Below are positions 1-10,704 of a stretch of 64,000 nucleotides of DNA, in pieces. How positions within the stretch are numbered: the stretch's first letter is position 1; every line of letters begins with the position of its first letter. The DNA lies in assembly GCA_963082975.1 (NCBI GenBank), contig OY720344.1:79348053-79412052 (forward strand), read 5' to 3'. The position numbers and the translations under genes are program-made. This DNA comes from Labia minor (lineage: Eukaryota; Arthropoda; Insecta; Dermaptera; Spongiphoridae). The notes below the pieces were generated by a model. That model saw only the letters and a program-made list of their open reading frames with translations. It had not been told where the DNA came from and ran no database searches.

Positions 1-146
1 ATTATAATTTTCTACACACCTTAGATTAGATATGACATCAAGAATTCAACAAGATTCTTCATATTTTGTGTTTAATTAAAAAATTGTTAATAATCTATCC
101 ATGGGATGGCATATATGGTTAAAATAAGATAATAATGTTGGGGATT

Positions 147-238
147 CGTCATAGCCTAGTGGGTAGAGCGCTCGCTTGCTTTGAGCGCTATGACGTAGTC
201 GAAGAGAGACATGGTAGGTTCGAATCCTACTTCAGGCA
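147..238 (+). repeat. tRNA-like SINE head (pol III A and B boxes)
   Basis: Seen: an A-box-like stretch (TAGTGGGTAGAGCG) at 159-170 and a perfect B box inside a 5-bp T-arm, GTAGG-TTCGAAT-CCTAC, at 214-230. The end TTCAGGCA resembles a tRNA acceptor 3' strand, but no matching 5' acceptor strand is present, so a working tRNA is unlikely. A 7-bp anticodon-like stem AGCGCTC/GAGCGCT and an outer inverted repeat CGTCATAG/CTATGACG are also visible. Inference: the promoter-bearing head of a tRNA-derived SINE or a tRNA pseudogene. I see no second copy in the window. Confidence 0.5.
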
Positions 239-350
239 AATAAAAATTTATTTTTCTGGAAAAACAAAAAAACTGTTAATTTTTCGTGTCACACATCTTA
301 AAATTTCACTCCCCATCAATTTTCCATAACGCGCCTAAAGAAGTATAACT

Positions 351-1370
351 TCAAAAAATGTGGGTTTGGAAGAATGACAAACACACGTATTAACAATGCC
401 AGAAGACCGGCTCGTAAAAAATTATATAAAGGAATTAAATTTTCAAACTGATTAAGCATTTTCAAGGCATTTTTAAGAATATCGTGGCATAAATCTATTT
501 AGAAATTTGTTAATGGTAACCTTTTTTCTACAAACACTTTAAATAGTTGTTCTGTAAAAGGATATTATTTCTATTAACATTACTTATTTCAATTTACCTA
601 ATGGTGCAATTTCAAAATAACTCCTGAGAAATTTTCTTCAGGGCCTCGGTATTTAATCTGTAGATATCCTAAATCTTCTAATTTGGATAAATCAGATGGC
701 CAGGTTCTTTTACTTGAATGAAACCGGATTTATAATTGTCTTAAATTAGAAAAGTTTACTTCGCTTATAGAAGAGCTAAAAATTAAAACTAGAAAGTGCA
801 AATATTTTACAACTTTAGACATCAACTCTGCATTTTGATCGGGTCCACTCCGAATAGAGGACAATTAAAAATAATGTGGGTTTGGAAGAATGACAAACAC
901 ACGTATTAACAATGCCAGAAGACCGGCTCGTAAAAAAGTATATAAAGGAATTAAATTTTCAAACTGATTAAGCATTTTCAAATTTGTTAATGGTAACCTT
1001 TTTTTCAACAAACACTTTAAATAGTTGTTCTTCAAAAGGATATTATTTCTATTAATATTACTTATTTAAATTTACCTAATGGTGCAATTTCAAAATAACT
1101 CCTGAGAAATATTGTTCAGTGCCTCGGAATTTAATCTGTAGGTATTCTAAATGTTCTAATTGGACAAATAAGATGGCCAGGTTCTATTACTTGAATGAAA
1201 CTGGATTTATAAATGTCTTAAATTAGAAAAGTTTACTTCGTTTATAGAAGACCTAGAAATTAACACTAGAAAGTGCAAATATTTTATAACTTTGGACATC
1301 AACTCTGCATTTTGGTCGGGTCCATTCCGACTAGAGGACAAGTAAAAAAAATGTGGGTTTGGAAGAAAAG
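351..1370. repeat. Tandem ~500-bp repeat carrying a reverse-transcriptase scrap
   Basis: The phrase ATGTGGGTTTGGAAGAA recurs at about 358, 874 and 1351, giving two nearly full units and the start of a third. The units are about 85-95% alike by eye; the second lacks about 40 bp. Each ends with a + strand reading like a gypsy RT motif (TTLDINSAFWSGP), interrupted by a stop in the first unit. The array therefore grew from a decayed retroelement fragment. No open frame survives. Confidence 0.75.
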
Positions 1371-1614
1371 TTTACTATTGTTTTGATCAATTTTTTGATA
1401 ACTACTATTATCTAATAGAAAAAGAAATTAATAGCTAATTGAAAATTATGATAAATTTTTAAATGACCGCATATATCAATATCTTCCACTTTATTGGGAA
1501 TAGGATAAGTAGGTAGTTTATCTTCTTGTATAAGACTACCTAATTTTTGTTGTAGATCTAATATTATATGTAATTTATTTAAGGGGAGGCAGGGGTTAGT
1601 ATTCTGGTTGTAAT

Positions 1615-2350
1615 CTATTATCCTCGCTCGACCGTTAAAGCAGTATTGCTCCCAATCCATCTTGAGAAGCGTCTGTGTGTAATTCCGTTTCGGCATCCTG
1701 ATCGTAGATTTATAGCACTGGCTTTTCTGAAAGAATTTTTTTCAACTGTTTAAATGCTTTTCTTTGATCCTCACCGAAATTAAATTTGATATCTTTCTTC
1801 AATAGATTACTCAGAGGTCTTGCAATTACGGCGTAATTTGTTATGAATTTTCTAAAGTAACCCGTGAGACCCAAAAAACTTTGTATTTGTTTTGTGTTTT
1901 GTTGCTCTGGGTAGCGTTCGACAGCTTCACTTTTTAATAAAGATAGTTTCCCGTTGTCAATGATGTAACCCAAAAATTCAACATTCTTCTTTACGAACTG
2001 GCATTTTCTAAAATTTATTGAAGAACAATTTTCAATCGATTAATAGCTTCTTCTTCGTCTTCTGCTGATATTATTAAGTCATCCATATACGGGAGCGCAA
2101 TCTTTTGAAGGATTAAATCTTTGACTCCCTTGTTTATAAATCGTTGGAAAACTGGAGGCGAATTGGATAATCCAAATGGAACCTTACGGAACTGGAAATG
2201 TCCTCGATGAGTAACAAAGGCTGTGTATTCTATGCTTTCCTTCTCGACATACACAGAAAAAATCCATTTTTTAGGTCTAGTGTGGAGAATACTTTACCTC
2301 TTTGTAGGTTGTCTAGTTGGTCTTCAATTGATGGTTAATGATATCTATCC
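1615..2350 (-). pseudogene. gypsy RT palm/thumb and RNase H start
   Basis: The minus strand at 2254-2015 reads as RT palm with FGLSNSPPVFQRF and the catalytic YMDD box (PYMDDLIIS). After a break, 1973-1710 reads as the RT thumb and connection (FLGLTGYFRKFI, LLKKD). About 1700-1615 gives the start of RNase H (ETELHTDAS) in another frame. At least two frameshifts separate these blocks. Homology ends near 1610, beyond which I see no recognisable gypsy sequence. Confidence 0.87.
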
Positions 2351-2354
2351 TTAA

Positions 2355-3867
2355 CCCCTTACCTGCCAAGGAAAACTTACGAGATTCGCTCCCCAGTGCC
2401 ACCGGTTTTCGCACAGGCGCGCGCAGTTATGCGGTGTATCGGTGGAAAAGAAGAGACACGCTTTCCTTGATATATTTTGAAACACGGCTGTACTCATAAT
2501 CCAACATCACATTCAGTGCATTGGTATCGTGATTCACGTCGAATTTTTTTTTGGAACAAACAATGCATTTTCTCGATGCATTTTTCTTTGAAGACGTTGA
2601 TGGTACTATGTCCGGAAAGTGTCTAGCAGTAGGTCATAAAGGGCAGTCACTTTGCAACTTTTGTCGTTTTGTGGGTCCTGGTGCTGCAATATGATATTTC
2701 TCAATTATGCGATCTACCAAATTCATGCGGAAGTTGTCATTTTCAGTGCTTGGGAGTTGTTTTTTCTGTAAGATGAAGGCTTTCTAAATAGCCATATCTA
2801 ACAGGTGGCGAAATATTGTCACATAATACCTCTTCTGTCTTTTTCGAGTTGTTGGATAACAATCTAGTGCCTGATCCGCTCTATCTACCCTACCCATCTT
2901 CAAGTTATAATCTATGACAACAGCTGGTTTTATAACTTTTTTATCGGTTTCAGAGCTGTTTGCTGTATGGATAGAGCTAAGAAGAGATACATATTTTTTT
3001 GTCACGCCATTTCAATAGCGTAATTTTTCCTCTTTGGAAAGCGGCAATTTCACCTTTCTTCAAATGAAGTTTATTGAAATTTTCCGGCAAATCTCGTCGA
3101 TTAGGACGAAGAGTTCCATATACGTCAGTGATATTTTGGATAAGAAGGTCACCTATTCTGGTGAGAGATAGAAATTGTCGGCAATTACACAATAACCTTT
3201 TCTCAAAAAAGGTTCAACAAGCGTCATCACTGATTTTGTAGTGACTCCATAGTTCTCATACTTTTTATCAAAGATTGTACTCTTCCCTGTATATACAATC
3301 GTATTGTGAATATATCCTGACTTTGCTTCAGCAAGTACAAACAGTTTTACTCCAAATTGAGCTCTTTTTATTGGTATGTACTGTACCCATGACAGTCTGC
3401 CTTTGAAAAGCATCATACTTTCATCAATGCTTAGATCTCTTTCGGGTGTATAGCAAGTTGAAAATTTTTTCATCAAGTCAGAAAACACGGGCCATATTTT
3501 TCTAAGTTTCTGATTTGGATGTGAACTTTCGTCAAAATTATCATTATCCGAAAAGTGCAAAAACTTCATGATGAGCTGGAAACGATTTCTACTCATGAAT
3601 TTTCCAAAAATTGGCGTTTCGATCAGTTTATTTTTAGATCAGTAAAGAGCAATTTCTGGTTTTACTGTTATACCTTGTAAAATCATTATACCTAGAAAAA
3701 CATATATTTCCCCTGAATCTGTTGGATGACACAACTTTGTTCTTGATTTCTCTTTAGTAGCAGAGCATTGCAGGGAACCGTACTTCGGAAAGCCGTATAT
3801 ATACGCCCGGGGCAGTCAACGCATCGGCTTAGCGCGGCGTATATATACGCCCGCGGCAGGCAAGGGA
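2355..3867 (-). mobile_element. piggyBac element inserted in the gypsy RT, TTAA duplicated
   Basis: TTAA lies at 2351-2354 and 3868-3871. The ends read CCCCTTACCTGCC... and ...GGCAGGCAAGGG, an imperfect inverted repeat of about 12 bp. Subterminal CG-rich repeats (CGCGGCGTATATATACGCCC) are near the right end. Inside is a broken piggyBac transposase on the minus strand. The flanking gypsy RT resumes in register across one TTAA, which dates this insertion after the gypsy. The MITE at 11524-11709 shares both ends with it. Confidence 0.92.
2784..3596 (-). pseudogene. piggyBac transposase (DDE_Tnp_1_7) remnant
   Basis: Three overlapping minus-strand frames together cover the catalytic region: 3596-3153 (RFQLIMKFLHFSDN, DLSIDESMMLFKGR, GYCVIADNFYLSPE), 3192-2977, and 3005-2784 (YNLKMGRVDRADQ). 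In piggyBac the catalytic aspartates lie in motifs like SIDE, ADNFYT and the MGVDRADQ-type segment, all recognisable here. Frame changes near 3153-3190 and 2977-3005, and the missing N-terminal half, make it non-functional. A functional copy elsewhere would have been needed to mobilise the related MITE. Confidence 0.88.
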
Positions 3868-4121
3868 TTAATCATCTTTGCGTTTATCCGGCGATAATCA
3901 ATGCAAACGCGAGGCGATCTGCATTTCTTCCTAGTTACAACCACTTGACTGGCATATGTTGATTGACAGGGTTCGACGATTTTTTCCTTAATCCATTCTT
4001 CTACTTGTCGATCTACTATGTCTCTTTCGACTAAAGGTAAATGTCTGGGTCTATGGTATATTGGTTCTTCATCTTTTAATTTTATCTTCATTTGGACGTT
4101 TGTGTTTTTAATCTTGTTTGG
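3868..4121 (-). pseudogene. gypsy RT N-terminal fragment
   Basis: A minus-strand reading of about 85 residues carries hallmarks of the N-terminal Ty3/gypsy RT: the proline-rich YHRPRHLP segment, a run like VDRQVEEWIKEKIVEPCQST, and VCIDYRRIN, the fingers motif. It stops exactly at the TTAA where the piggyBac begins. The sequence on the far side of the piggyBac picks up at the next RT codons, so one gene was split by the insertion. Upstream it is bounded by the mariner-like fragment. Confidence 0.85.
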
Positions 4122-4127
4122 TGTAAA

Positions 4128-4590
4128 GGGTGTCCCAAAATTAACGCAAGATTTGAATTAAATAGAAAACACAGTTTTTAGTCTTTTGATTGTAATTTTT
4201 TTAATGATTCATAAAGTACATAGGATAGGGTTATTTATGGAATAACACATCGGGCAAATGGCCTCCGCGGCTTTGCATACACATACGCACTCGTTTGTCG
4301 AAATTTTCCATGACCGTTCTGCATAAATGTGGCTGAATTTCGTTGATGCAACGTTGAATCTCCTCCTTTAATGCACGTGTAGTTGTGGGCTTATTGACGT
4401 AGACCTGTGATTTTAGATATCCCCATAAAAAGAAATCTAATGGTGTTAAATCACACGATCTAGGGGGCCAATTCTGATCATCGAAACGAGAGAGTACACG
4501 ACCTGAAAATGTCTCATGCAGTAATTGAAGTGTTTCACTGGCTGTATGGCATGTGGCACCGTCTTGTTGAAACCACATATTTATGTATGT
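4128..4590 (-). mobile_element. mariner-superfamily (DD34D-like) transposase C-terminal half
   Basis: The left end GGGTGTCCCAAAATTAACGC (4128-4147) looks like a terminal repeat, but no matching inverted end exists at the right, so the element is 5' truncated. The minus strand from about 4578 to 4231 encodes the second and third catalytic segments: QQDGATCHTASETL and WPPRSCDLTPLDFFLWGYLK, continuing to a natural-looking C-terminus (GGHLPDVLFHK). The first catalytic Asp and the helix-turn-helix are missing. It sits inside the gypsy between protease and RT, where roughly 100 gypsy codons are also gone. Confidence 0.85.
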
Positions 4591-4614
4591 ATAATAAATA
4601 TGTAGTTTCACCCT

Positions 4615-5423
4615 AATCCAACTAGAGTTAATTCGGCTTTATCCAACTTTGGTGAATTTAGTTTTCTAAAGACATCTTCATTAACGAGTGTAATACAGCT
4701 TCCGGTATCAATCATTGCTTTAAAGGTATGGCTTTCTATGGTAACTTCTTTGTGACATAACTTGTTTTCTTGGTTAATTCTTTTCCTGATCTCCGTGACT
4801 GTGGCTAATGTTTTAGGACATTGTGGAGATTTATGTCCAAATTCATGGCATTTTGTTCCTTTATTCTTAAAAGGGCATTTTTCTGTTGTGTGATTTCTCT
4901 CACCACAGTTAAAGGAACGTCTCCTGAATTGTCTTAAATCTTCGACTGCTGGTTCTTTTTTTAGGCTTCTTGAAGAATAATTAGATTCATTGTGTGAGTT
5001 TTTGGCTCTTACTTGAGCACATGTTTTATTTTTCGTTTAAATTCATCAATGGATGTGGCATCTTGGAGAAAAAGTATTTCATTTTGATCCAAGAATCCAT
5101 TGATGACATAATCCATTATTACTCGATCACTAGCATCTACTAGATTCATTCTAAGAAAATAGGCAAAGGCGTCTTCATCTTTTTCTATTTTCATAGTGCC
5201 CAATTTGCGATATATCTCTGCAGCATTGACCCTTTCTGAAAATTCATTTCTCAGCAGGGTTTTCAATTTGTGCCAGGTCTTTATTCCTCGTTCGCTATCG
5301 ACCAATGTTTTAGCTAGTCCTTGTAAGGATCGTCTAGCAAGTATCAATATTTGTTGGTCTTCAAGACAGTATAGATCTGCACCATCATCTATATCCCTTA
5401 ACCATTTATTTATTGGGTAAGTG
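4615..5423 (-). pseudogene. gypsy gag-protease remnant
   Basis: Minus-strand gag-like sequence runs from about 5423 down to 5009 and includes ILARRSLQGLAK and a conserved helical block ending KIKHVLK. After a frame change, two zinc-knuckle-like motifs follow (CGERNHTTEKC at about 4890-4920; a shorter CHEFGHKSPQC at about 4830-4860). An aspartic protease active site is near 4700 (MIDTGSCITL). The knuckles lack some spacing residues, which indicates decay. The neighbouring RT fragments lie further down the same strand, so this was the 5' part of the gypsy body. It is not functional. Confidence 0.8.
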
Positions 5424-5562
5424 TTATTTATGTTTTTGACACTAAATTAAAATTAGGGTTGCGCAGAAAAAAAGGAAAAGGTGGTGCATAATTATAAAAT
5501 ACAGAACAGATATTTAAAAAAAAGTAAAACAAATTATAAAACCACTAAATATTAAAACTTTA

Positions 5563-5830
5563 TTACATATTAAAAATACATTTAATCCGAGAGTTGAAAT
5601 TAAAAGTGTTTTTTCTCACTTTTAATTCTGAAAATTGTTTTTTAATTTCTTTAACATTAATTTTTTCAGCCAGGTCATGTTCGAAGGCTATTTTTGTTAA
5701 GCCGTTTAGTCGATCCTCGGTAGTTGTGGAGCGTAAAAAATTTTTAATTAATTTTAATTTGGAGAAACTCCTTTCTCCACTTCTCACACTTATTGGAAGA
5801 GTCAGCAATATTCTTAGAACTATACTAAGA
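5563..5830 (-). pseudogene. hAT dimerisation domain fragment
   Basis: Minus-strand reading with the hAT C-terminal signature LTLPISVRSGERSFSKLKLIK followed by LRSTTTEDRLNGLTKIAFEHDLA, the dimerisation helix pair. Upstream codons to about 5940 still read like hAT sequence but contain stops. The same signature occurs in a different hAT at 47876-48109, where the match is LTLPVTVASGERSFSKLKIIK, so two related families are present. Confidence 0.85.
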
Positions 5831-6127
5831 TTGGGAGCAAAATCCAGGTTCGATATGAATTTTAAAATCTCAACTGGACTTTCTTTTTGTTTAGCAAATC
5901 CAAAACAGCACTCTGCGGATATGCTCTTCCATTACTGGATCAAACTCAAATAATGAAGAGCGCTAAATCTTCGACCGGTATAATTATAGGGAACACTATT
6001 CTTTTAATGGTTGAGGTTAATATTTCTGCTTTTAATAAGCTAGTTGGCCAGGAACTCGGATGTGAATTTATTCTTGTACCAAGTGACTCTTCTTTAGATA
6101 TCCCTGAAGTAGGTTCAGTAGACGTCC

Positions 6128-6391
6128 CTAGAGTTTCTTCAGTAGACGTCCCTGGAGTAGGTTCAGTGGACGTCCCCGTAGCTCCACTTTAGCAATATCG
6201 GATTCTTGATTGGTACTGGTTTCATAATTAAGATTTGAAGCAGTTTCTAATATTCCTGTGTCGTCATCATTTCTTTTTATTCCTTGTAGATAACCTAACA
6301 GACTTCCAGTCTGTTTTTGACTTTGAAATTGCTTTTCGACTCTTTTTCTTTTATACTGAGCACCCGATAATTTTTTACGTCCATCAGCCAT
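6128..6391 (-). pseudogene. hAT transposase N-terminal leader (ZMYM1-like type)
   Basis: The minus-strand ATG near 6391 begins MADGRKKLSGAQYKRKR, followed by QKQTGSLLGYLQG. This basic leader is typical of hAT proteins whose C-terminal half resembles host ZMYM1-like proteins. The frame runs about 87 codons and ends before any BED or TTF zinc finger or catalytic residue. It shares the element with the dimerisation fragment at 5563-5830; everything between is missing. Confidence 0.65.
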
Positions 6392-6704
6392 TCTAAAAAC
6401 AAACACAAATAAAATGAAGAAAATGCTTAAAAAAAAATCATTGTGTTTTATTTAAACGAAACAGAGGCAGTATATATACTGGGTGTTAGGGGTTTGATTC
6501 CAAATATCTTAATACATAAAAATATGATTCATTTTAAACAAAAAAGGTTAGTATATCAGTGGGTCAAAATTCAATTATTTTAGAAAGAAAAAATGTTTAA
6601 AAGTTTGAGAAATTTAATTTTAGATCCAATTTGCCGCCCCCTAAGGTTGCCGCCCCGGGCAGGGGCCCGGCTTGCCCACCCCTAGCGCCGGCCCTGATCA
6701 CACG

Positions 6705-6960
6705 CAATTCACGAACGTTTGCGGTGGGACTTTCACTGTTCTTATAATAACTTTTTATCACCTGGATGCGCGTTGCTTAGTAGTTATCTGGCGTATGATG
6801 GAAATAAACAACAAACAACAATGCTCACCACACAAAAGCTATCAGGATAACAATGGGAAAGATAACAAATAACAAACGTTATAAAACCACGTCGTATGAT
6901 AAAATGGCGCTAAATTGAAATTCGTCTTTATTTCCCTTTATATATGCTTTCCCAATTTAT
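6705..6960. other. Unassigned 250-bp stretch
   Basis: Between the hAT end and the repeat that precedes the Bel/Pao LTR. Moderate GC, no long frame, no terminal repeats that I can pair. I see nothing identifiable. Confidence 0.3.
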
Positions 6961-7210
6961 ATTTATATATAGCCTGTGAAAACTAAAAAAAACCTGAAAA
7001 TTCTTATATTATGAAAATGTTTTTTTGGAAAATAATTTGTATAATTATTTTAAAAAATTAAATAAATTTAGATATGAAGATTTGTAAATTATGTGTGTGT
7101 GCTTGTAAGTAAGCAAGTAAATATATGATTTGTAAATATATAAATAATAATGATTAATATTATAATATTATATTATTATTAAATATAGTATTTGATAATT
7201 ATATACCTAT

Positions 7211-7634
7211 TGATTCCGCATGGAACCTGAATGTAATTTAATTTGAATTATTTTATATTATATTTTTATTTAATTAACATAAAAATAGGTTTTTAATATT
7301 AAGTAATTATAAATGTTAATATTAGATAATTGTATTATTAAGATCAATATATATATAGTTTTAAGGTATTTCAATTATAATTTTTAGTTTTTTTATTTAA
7401 ACCAATGAGTTGACCACCCCCCTCCCTTACTATCTACATATAAAAAGACAGGCCGAGCTCTCTGAAGTGGCCCTGTCTTGTTGCTGTCGCTGCTGCCTGT
7501 TGTTTCTACCTGCTTGTCTAATGCTTACTGGGGCTTCTTGGCCCACCGACGCCTTATTCGACCCGTTCGAATTTACGACTTGAACGCGGTGCTTTTGGGA
7601 TCGTCGACGCTGCTACAGACTGCAGCTGCCGGCC
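7211..7634 (+). repeat. 5' LTR of the Bel/Pao element
   Basis: Starts TGATTCCGCATGG and matches 11029-11450 almost base for base up to CTGCAGCTGCCGGCC, after which the two diverge. A TATA-like ACATATAAAAAGACAGG lies at about 7434-7450. The true 3' edge could extend slightly past 7634 if the downstream copy is truncated. Confidence 0.7.
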
Positions 7635-8666
7635 CTATGCTCCAGAGTTTGTTCCGAGAGGGCAAACCCAGTGATTCCTGAGGGGGATCATTTCTACTTT
7701 TGGATCCGTGGTGGTCCATTTAACTAGTTGGAGACTCGAGGAGTGTCCAAAGCCAATTGATAGTTGGATCAATTGCGAAATCAGCAGAGAAGACATCCAG
7801 GCAGCGAACGGCCGTGAAACCCCCCCTTTTTTCAATTCCCGTGGTCAACAGATAAGTGCACTTATGAACACTTTGAACTATATTTATTTTAGTCTTAAAT
7901 TTTAGATTTAAGTTGATATATATATATATATATATTTAGGTGAACCTAAATATAATTAATCCATTTTCATTGAACCAAATAGATTAAATTAAAAATATTG
8001 TAAAATTTGATTACAGTTTTATTTAGCGATCTTTTCTCTATCCCGAAACCTTAATATCTTAAAACATAGACCTTTAATACAGTCCACTTAATTTTCAAGG
8101 TGCGATAGAAGTGAAGAGGTAGCTATCGTAATTTTATTAATTCCTCTTTTTAGCCTTCGAGCAAAATTAATATATATTAAGGATTCATCCCATTCCATTT
8201 CCTCCCACTTTCGATTTTCAGGAACAATAGCTTTCTATTATTTGTTTAGGCCTTACAAGCATTAAATTACATCATTAAATTTTTTGGTCCTTCTTTAGCC
8301 GGATAAAATTGAAGATTTTATCTGGTTTTAATTTATTATAAATAATTTTATATTTGTTTTAAAAGAAAGCATTTGTTCTTGAGATAGAATTGCCATAGTC
8401 CCTATAAACATTATATTCAGTTTGAATATTTTGTTACCTGACCCTTTCAACACACACAAGTAAATTTACTTTTCATTCATTTTCTTTGTCCTTTGTTTGA
8501 AAAAAGGTCGCTAAAGTTTTAAAAGGTTCTTTTAATATTAATATTTAAAAGGATCTTTTAAGAGTTAAATAAATAATTTTAGTTTATCAGGTAGATTAAT
8601 TAAAATTAAATAAAATTTATAAATTGTCGAGGGCATTTAAATTATTCAACAGAAAATTAAATATAT

Positions 8667-9632
8667 GTGCACACCATCACTTCCGCCTTGGGGGATATAT
8701 GTAAGGCCGACTCGGATGTTTTAGAAGTTCGATTGGTTCAGTTGGAATCTTCCAATGTAAGCATCAACGAGATGAACTCAGATGTTCTCTCAGATGCTTC
8801 ATTGGGAGATGAAGAAACAACTGAGATGATTAATCGGATTCTAGACATGTCGGGTGGCCTTTTATTAAAAATTAGGCAAATTAAAAACGAGCTAGAGGCT
8901 CGTAGGCAGACTTGCGATAGGTCTAAAATTATGGCAAAGCCAAGTCTGCCTCAATTAGATATTCCCAAATTCTCTGGAAAAATTGTGAATTGGGAAAGTT
9001 TTAAAAATAGTTTTTCTTCGATAGTAAGAGATCGAGTTAATTTATCCTCTCTCGAGAAATTAAATTATTTAAAAGGAGCCTTGCAAGGGGAGGCTTTAGA
9101 ATGCGTGGGCATGTATCCAATGAAGAGTGAGAATTATAAAATTATATGGGACACCCTCAACAATAGATACAATAGGGAATCGGAAATCGTGTACCGGTTT
9201 ATTGGGCAGATTATGGATATCCCTAAAGCCACTTCACAATCGGCGAATAGTTTATTCAAAGTATTTTCAACGTTTCATAACGTTTTAAACAATCTTGAGG
9301 CGTTGAAAATACAAATAGATGACTGTGACCCGCTTTGGACTTTCTCTCTTCTAGAGAAAGTTGACTACGAAACAAAGCGGGCATGGTACTTTGAAATAAA
9401 TAATTTCGAACTGCCCAGCATTAAAAAGATATTGGCCTTTTTAGAAAGGAGGTATAATTCTTGCCTAGGAGCTCAGCCAGGCCTGAGCATTGAAAAGGGC
9501 AATAAAACAAATTGGGGAAGGGAAAAACAAAATTTTAAAAAAGTGGGCAATTTTCATTCAACGGGCGGGCTCCCATTCAACTGCAGCATATGTGATAAAA
9601 AACACTCTTTAAAAGAGTGTCATAAATTTTAA
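8667..9632 (+). pseudogene. Bel/Pao gag (DUF1759-like) with first zinc knuckle
   Basis: About 320 codons, beginning in frame with a non-ATG codon; the first in-frame ATG lies near 8772. The core PKFSGKIVNWESFKNSF, LSSLEKLNYLKGALQGEAL and YDTLNNRYN-like segment (WDTLNNRYNRES) are the classic Pao-type Gag block. Near the end a knuckle-like CSICDKKHSLKECHKF appears, then a TAA and a TGA in the same frame; the next knuckle follows in that frame at 9687. Compensating frameshifts near 9625-9670 would explain this. It normally packages element RNA in particles. Confidence 0.85.
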
Positions 9633-9671
9633 AAATGATCCCTTGGCGAGCGCAAGAGAAAAATTAGGGAA

Positions 9672-10097
9672 TTGAAGCGATGCTTCAATTGTCTAGGATT
9701 AAAACATTCTGCGGCAGACTGTTTTAAACCTCCTTGCGCTCATTGTAATAAAAAATTAAATAAAATGTTGCATAATCATAAACTAATTAATTCGAATGTA
9801 GATGCATTACAAACGCATATAAGGCAGTCGAATGCGGGCTGTAACAATAATAATTTTAATCCATCACTATTGGCAACTGCGCAGGTACAAATAATAGACG
9901 CCGAGGGAAAATTGATAAAGGCTAGATGTCTATTAGATAGTGGGGCACAGATAAGCTGTGTTTCGCTTTCAATGGCCAAACGACTGGCTCATAAAATTGA
10001 AAAGACCTCTACAAGTCTATTCAATTTGAGTGGCCTGTCAATGAGAGTAAAAGGGAAGGTTCACCTCATTTCTGTTCATCGCAAAATTATAAGATAG
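9672..10097 (+). pseudogene. Bel/Pao second zinc knuckle and aspartic protease
   Basis: Same reading frame as the gag above. It opens with CFNCLGLKHSAADCFKPPCAHC, a knuckle pair typical of Pao proteins, then a linker and an aspartic protease core with RCLLDSGAQISCVS, where DSG is the catalytic triplet. The frame breaks near 10085, but protease-like sequence continues in another frame (about 10200-10260, IDIILGAEIYPF). The enzyme would cut the polyprotein; here it is broken. Confidence 0.82.
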
Positions 10098-10169
10098 CCC
10101 CTCTTGTTTTGGAAAAATTAACAGGTGAACAGCCAATACAACAGGTAAGGATCCCCCCCTTTCACACTG

Positions 10170-10682
10170 CCGGCAGGTAATAAATTAGCTGACCCCGAAT
10201 TTAACATACCTGCAGGCATTGACATAATTCTCGGAGCAGAAATATATCCCTTTCTAATGAAATCGAAAACGAAAGTATTTAGAAGGGATTTACCAAAAGC
10301 GCAAGACACCCACCTGGGGTGGGTTCTAATGGGCCCTTGTAAATATATTAATTCATATCAACAAGGGTCCAATGGGGAAAGGGTAGGGCAAAATAGGCTA
10401 CCTGGCTCTAGGCGTGAACCTAGGCAAAATTATTCAACCAATCGGCAATCTCATAAAAAGTGGTTTCGGGAGAACCCTAATGATTTGCGTAATAGATTGG
10501 TATTGATACACGATTCCGGCGTGCCCCCCTTGCAATGGAAACTGGGGAAAATTATTAAAACCTTTCGAGGAAAGGACAATTTGGTACAGGGGGTTAAAAT
10601 AAAGACTGAGAGGGGAGAAAATAACCTTTCGATCAACAAAATCTCATTGCTACCCGATAGCATATATTTAAATAGATTTTGA
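10170..10682 (+). pseudogene. Bel/Pao protease end fused to integrase C-terminal tail
   Basis: One open frame runs from the protease end (ILGAEIYPFL, then HLGWVLMGPC, a conserved post-protease motif) straight into a DUF5641-like integrase tail (NDLRNRLVLIHDSGVPPLQWKLGKI, then VQGVKIKTERG and SINKISLLP). In complete Bel/Pao elements RT, RNase H and integrase core separate these parts. Here they are joined in frame near 10360-10460, marking a deletion of the whole catalytic pol. The stop at 10680 is followed at once by the polypurine tract. Confidence 0.83.
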
Positions 10683-10704
10683 CAGTCCGTCAAGGGGGGA
10701 GTGA

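Larger units (their letters stand above)
1610..5440 (-). mobile_element. Decayed Ty3/gypsy retrotransposon, internal region only
   Basis: On the minus strand the order is gag, CCHC knuckles, aspartic protease, RT and the start of RNase H, as expected for Ty3/gypsy. No LTR is recognisable at either side. The body is split by a piggyBac element (2355-3867) and a mariner-like fragment (about 4128-4590), and frameshifts are present. The gag part (IL-ARRSLQGLAK) resembles the Gag of the 33-37 kb element, so both belong to related gypsy lineages. This one could represent the class of autonomous partner the 33-kb element lacks, but it is itself dead. Confidence 0.88.
5560..6696 (-). mobile_element. 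Internally deleted hAT element
   Basis: The right end reads ...GCGCTAGG-type sequence, on the minus strand CAGGGCCGGCGCTAGG, a terminal motif typical of one group of animal hAT elements; it ends at 6696. The left end has no matching CAGGGCC terminus, so the 3' end is lost. Inside, the N-terminal leader of the transposase (6391-6128) is followed after a large deletion by the hAT dimerisation region (about 5940-5563). Confidence 0.75.

Noticed and set aside
147-238. Functional tRNA gene
   Set aside because: B box and T-arm are good, but no 5' acceptor strand pairs with the 3' end.
4128-4147. Complete mariner with paired ends at 4128-4590
   Set aside because: Only the left end is present; no inverse copy on the right.
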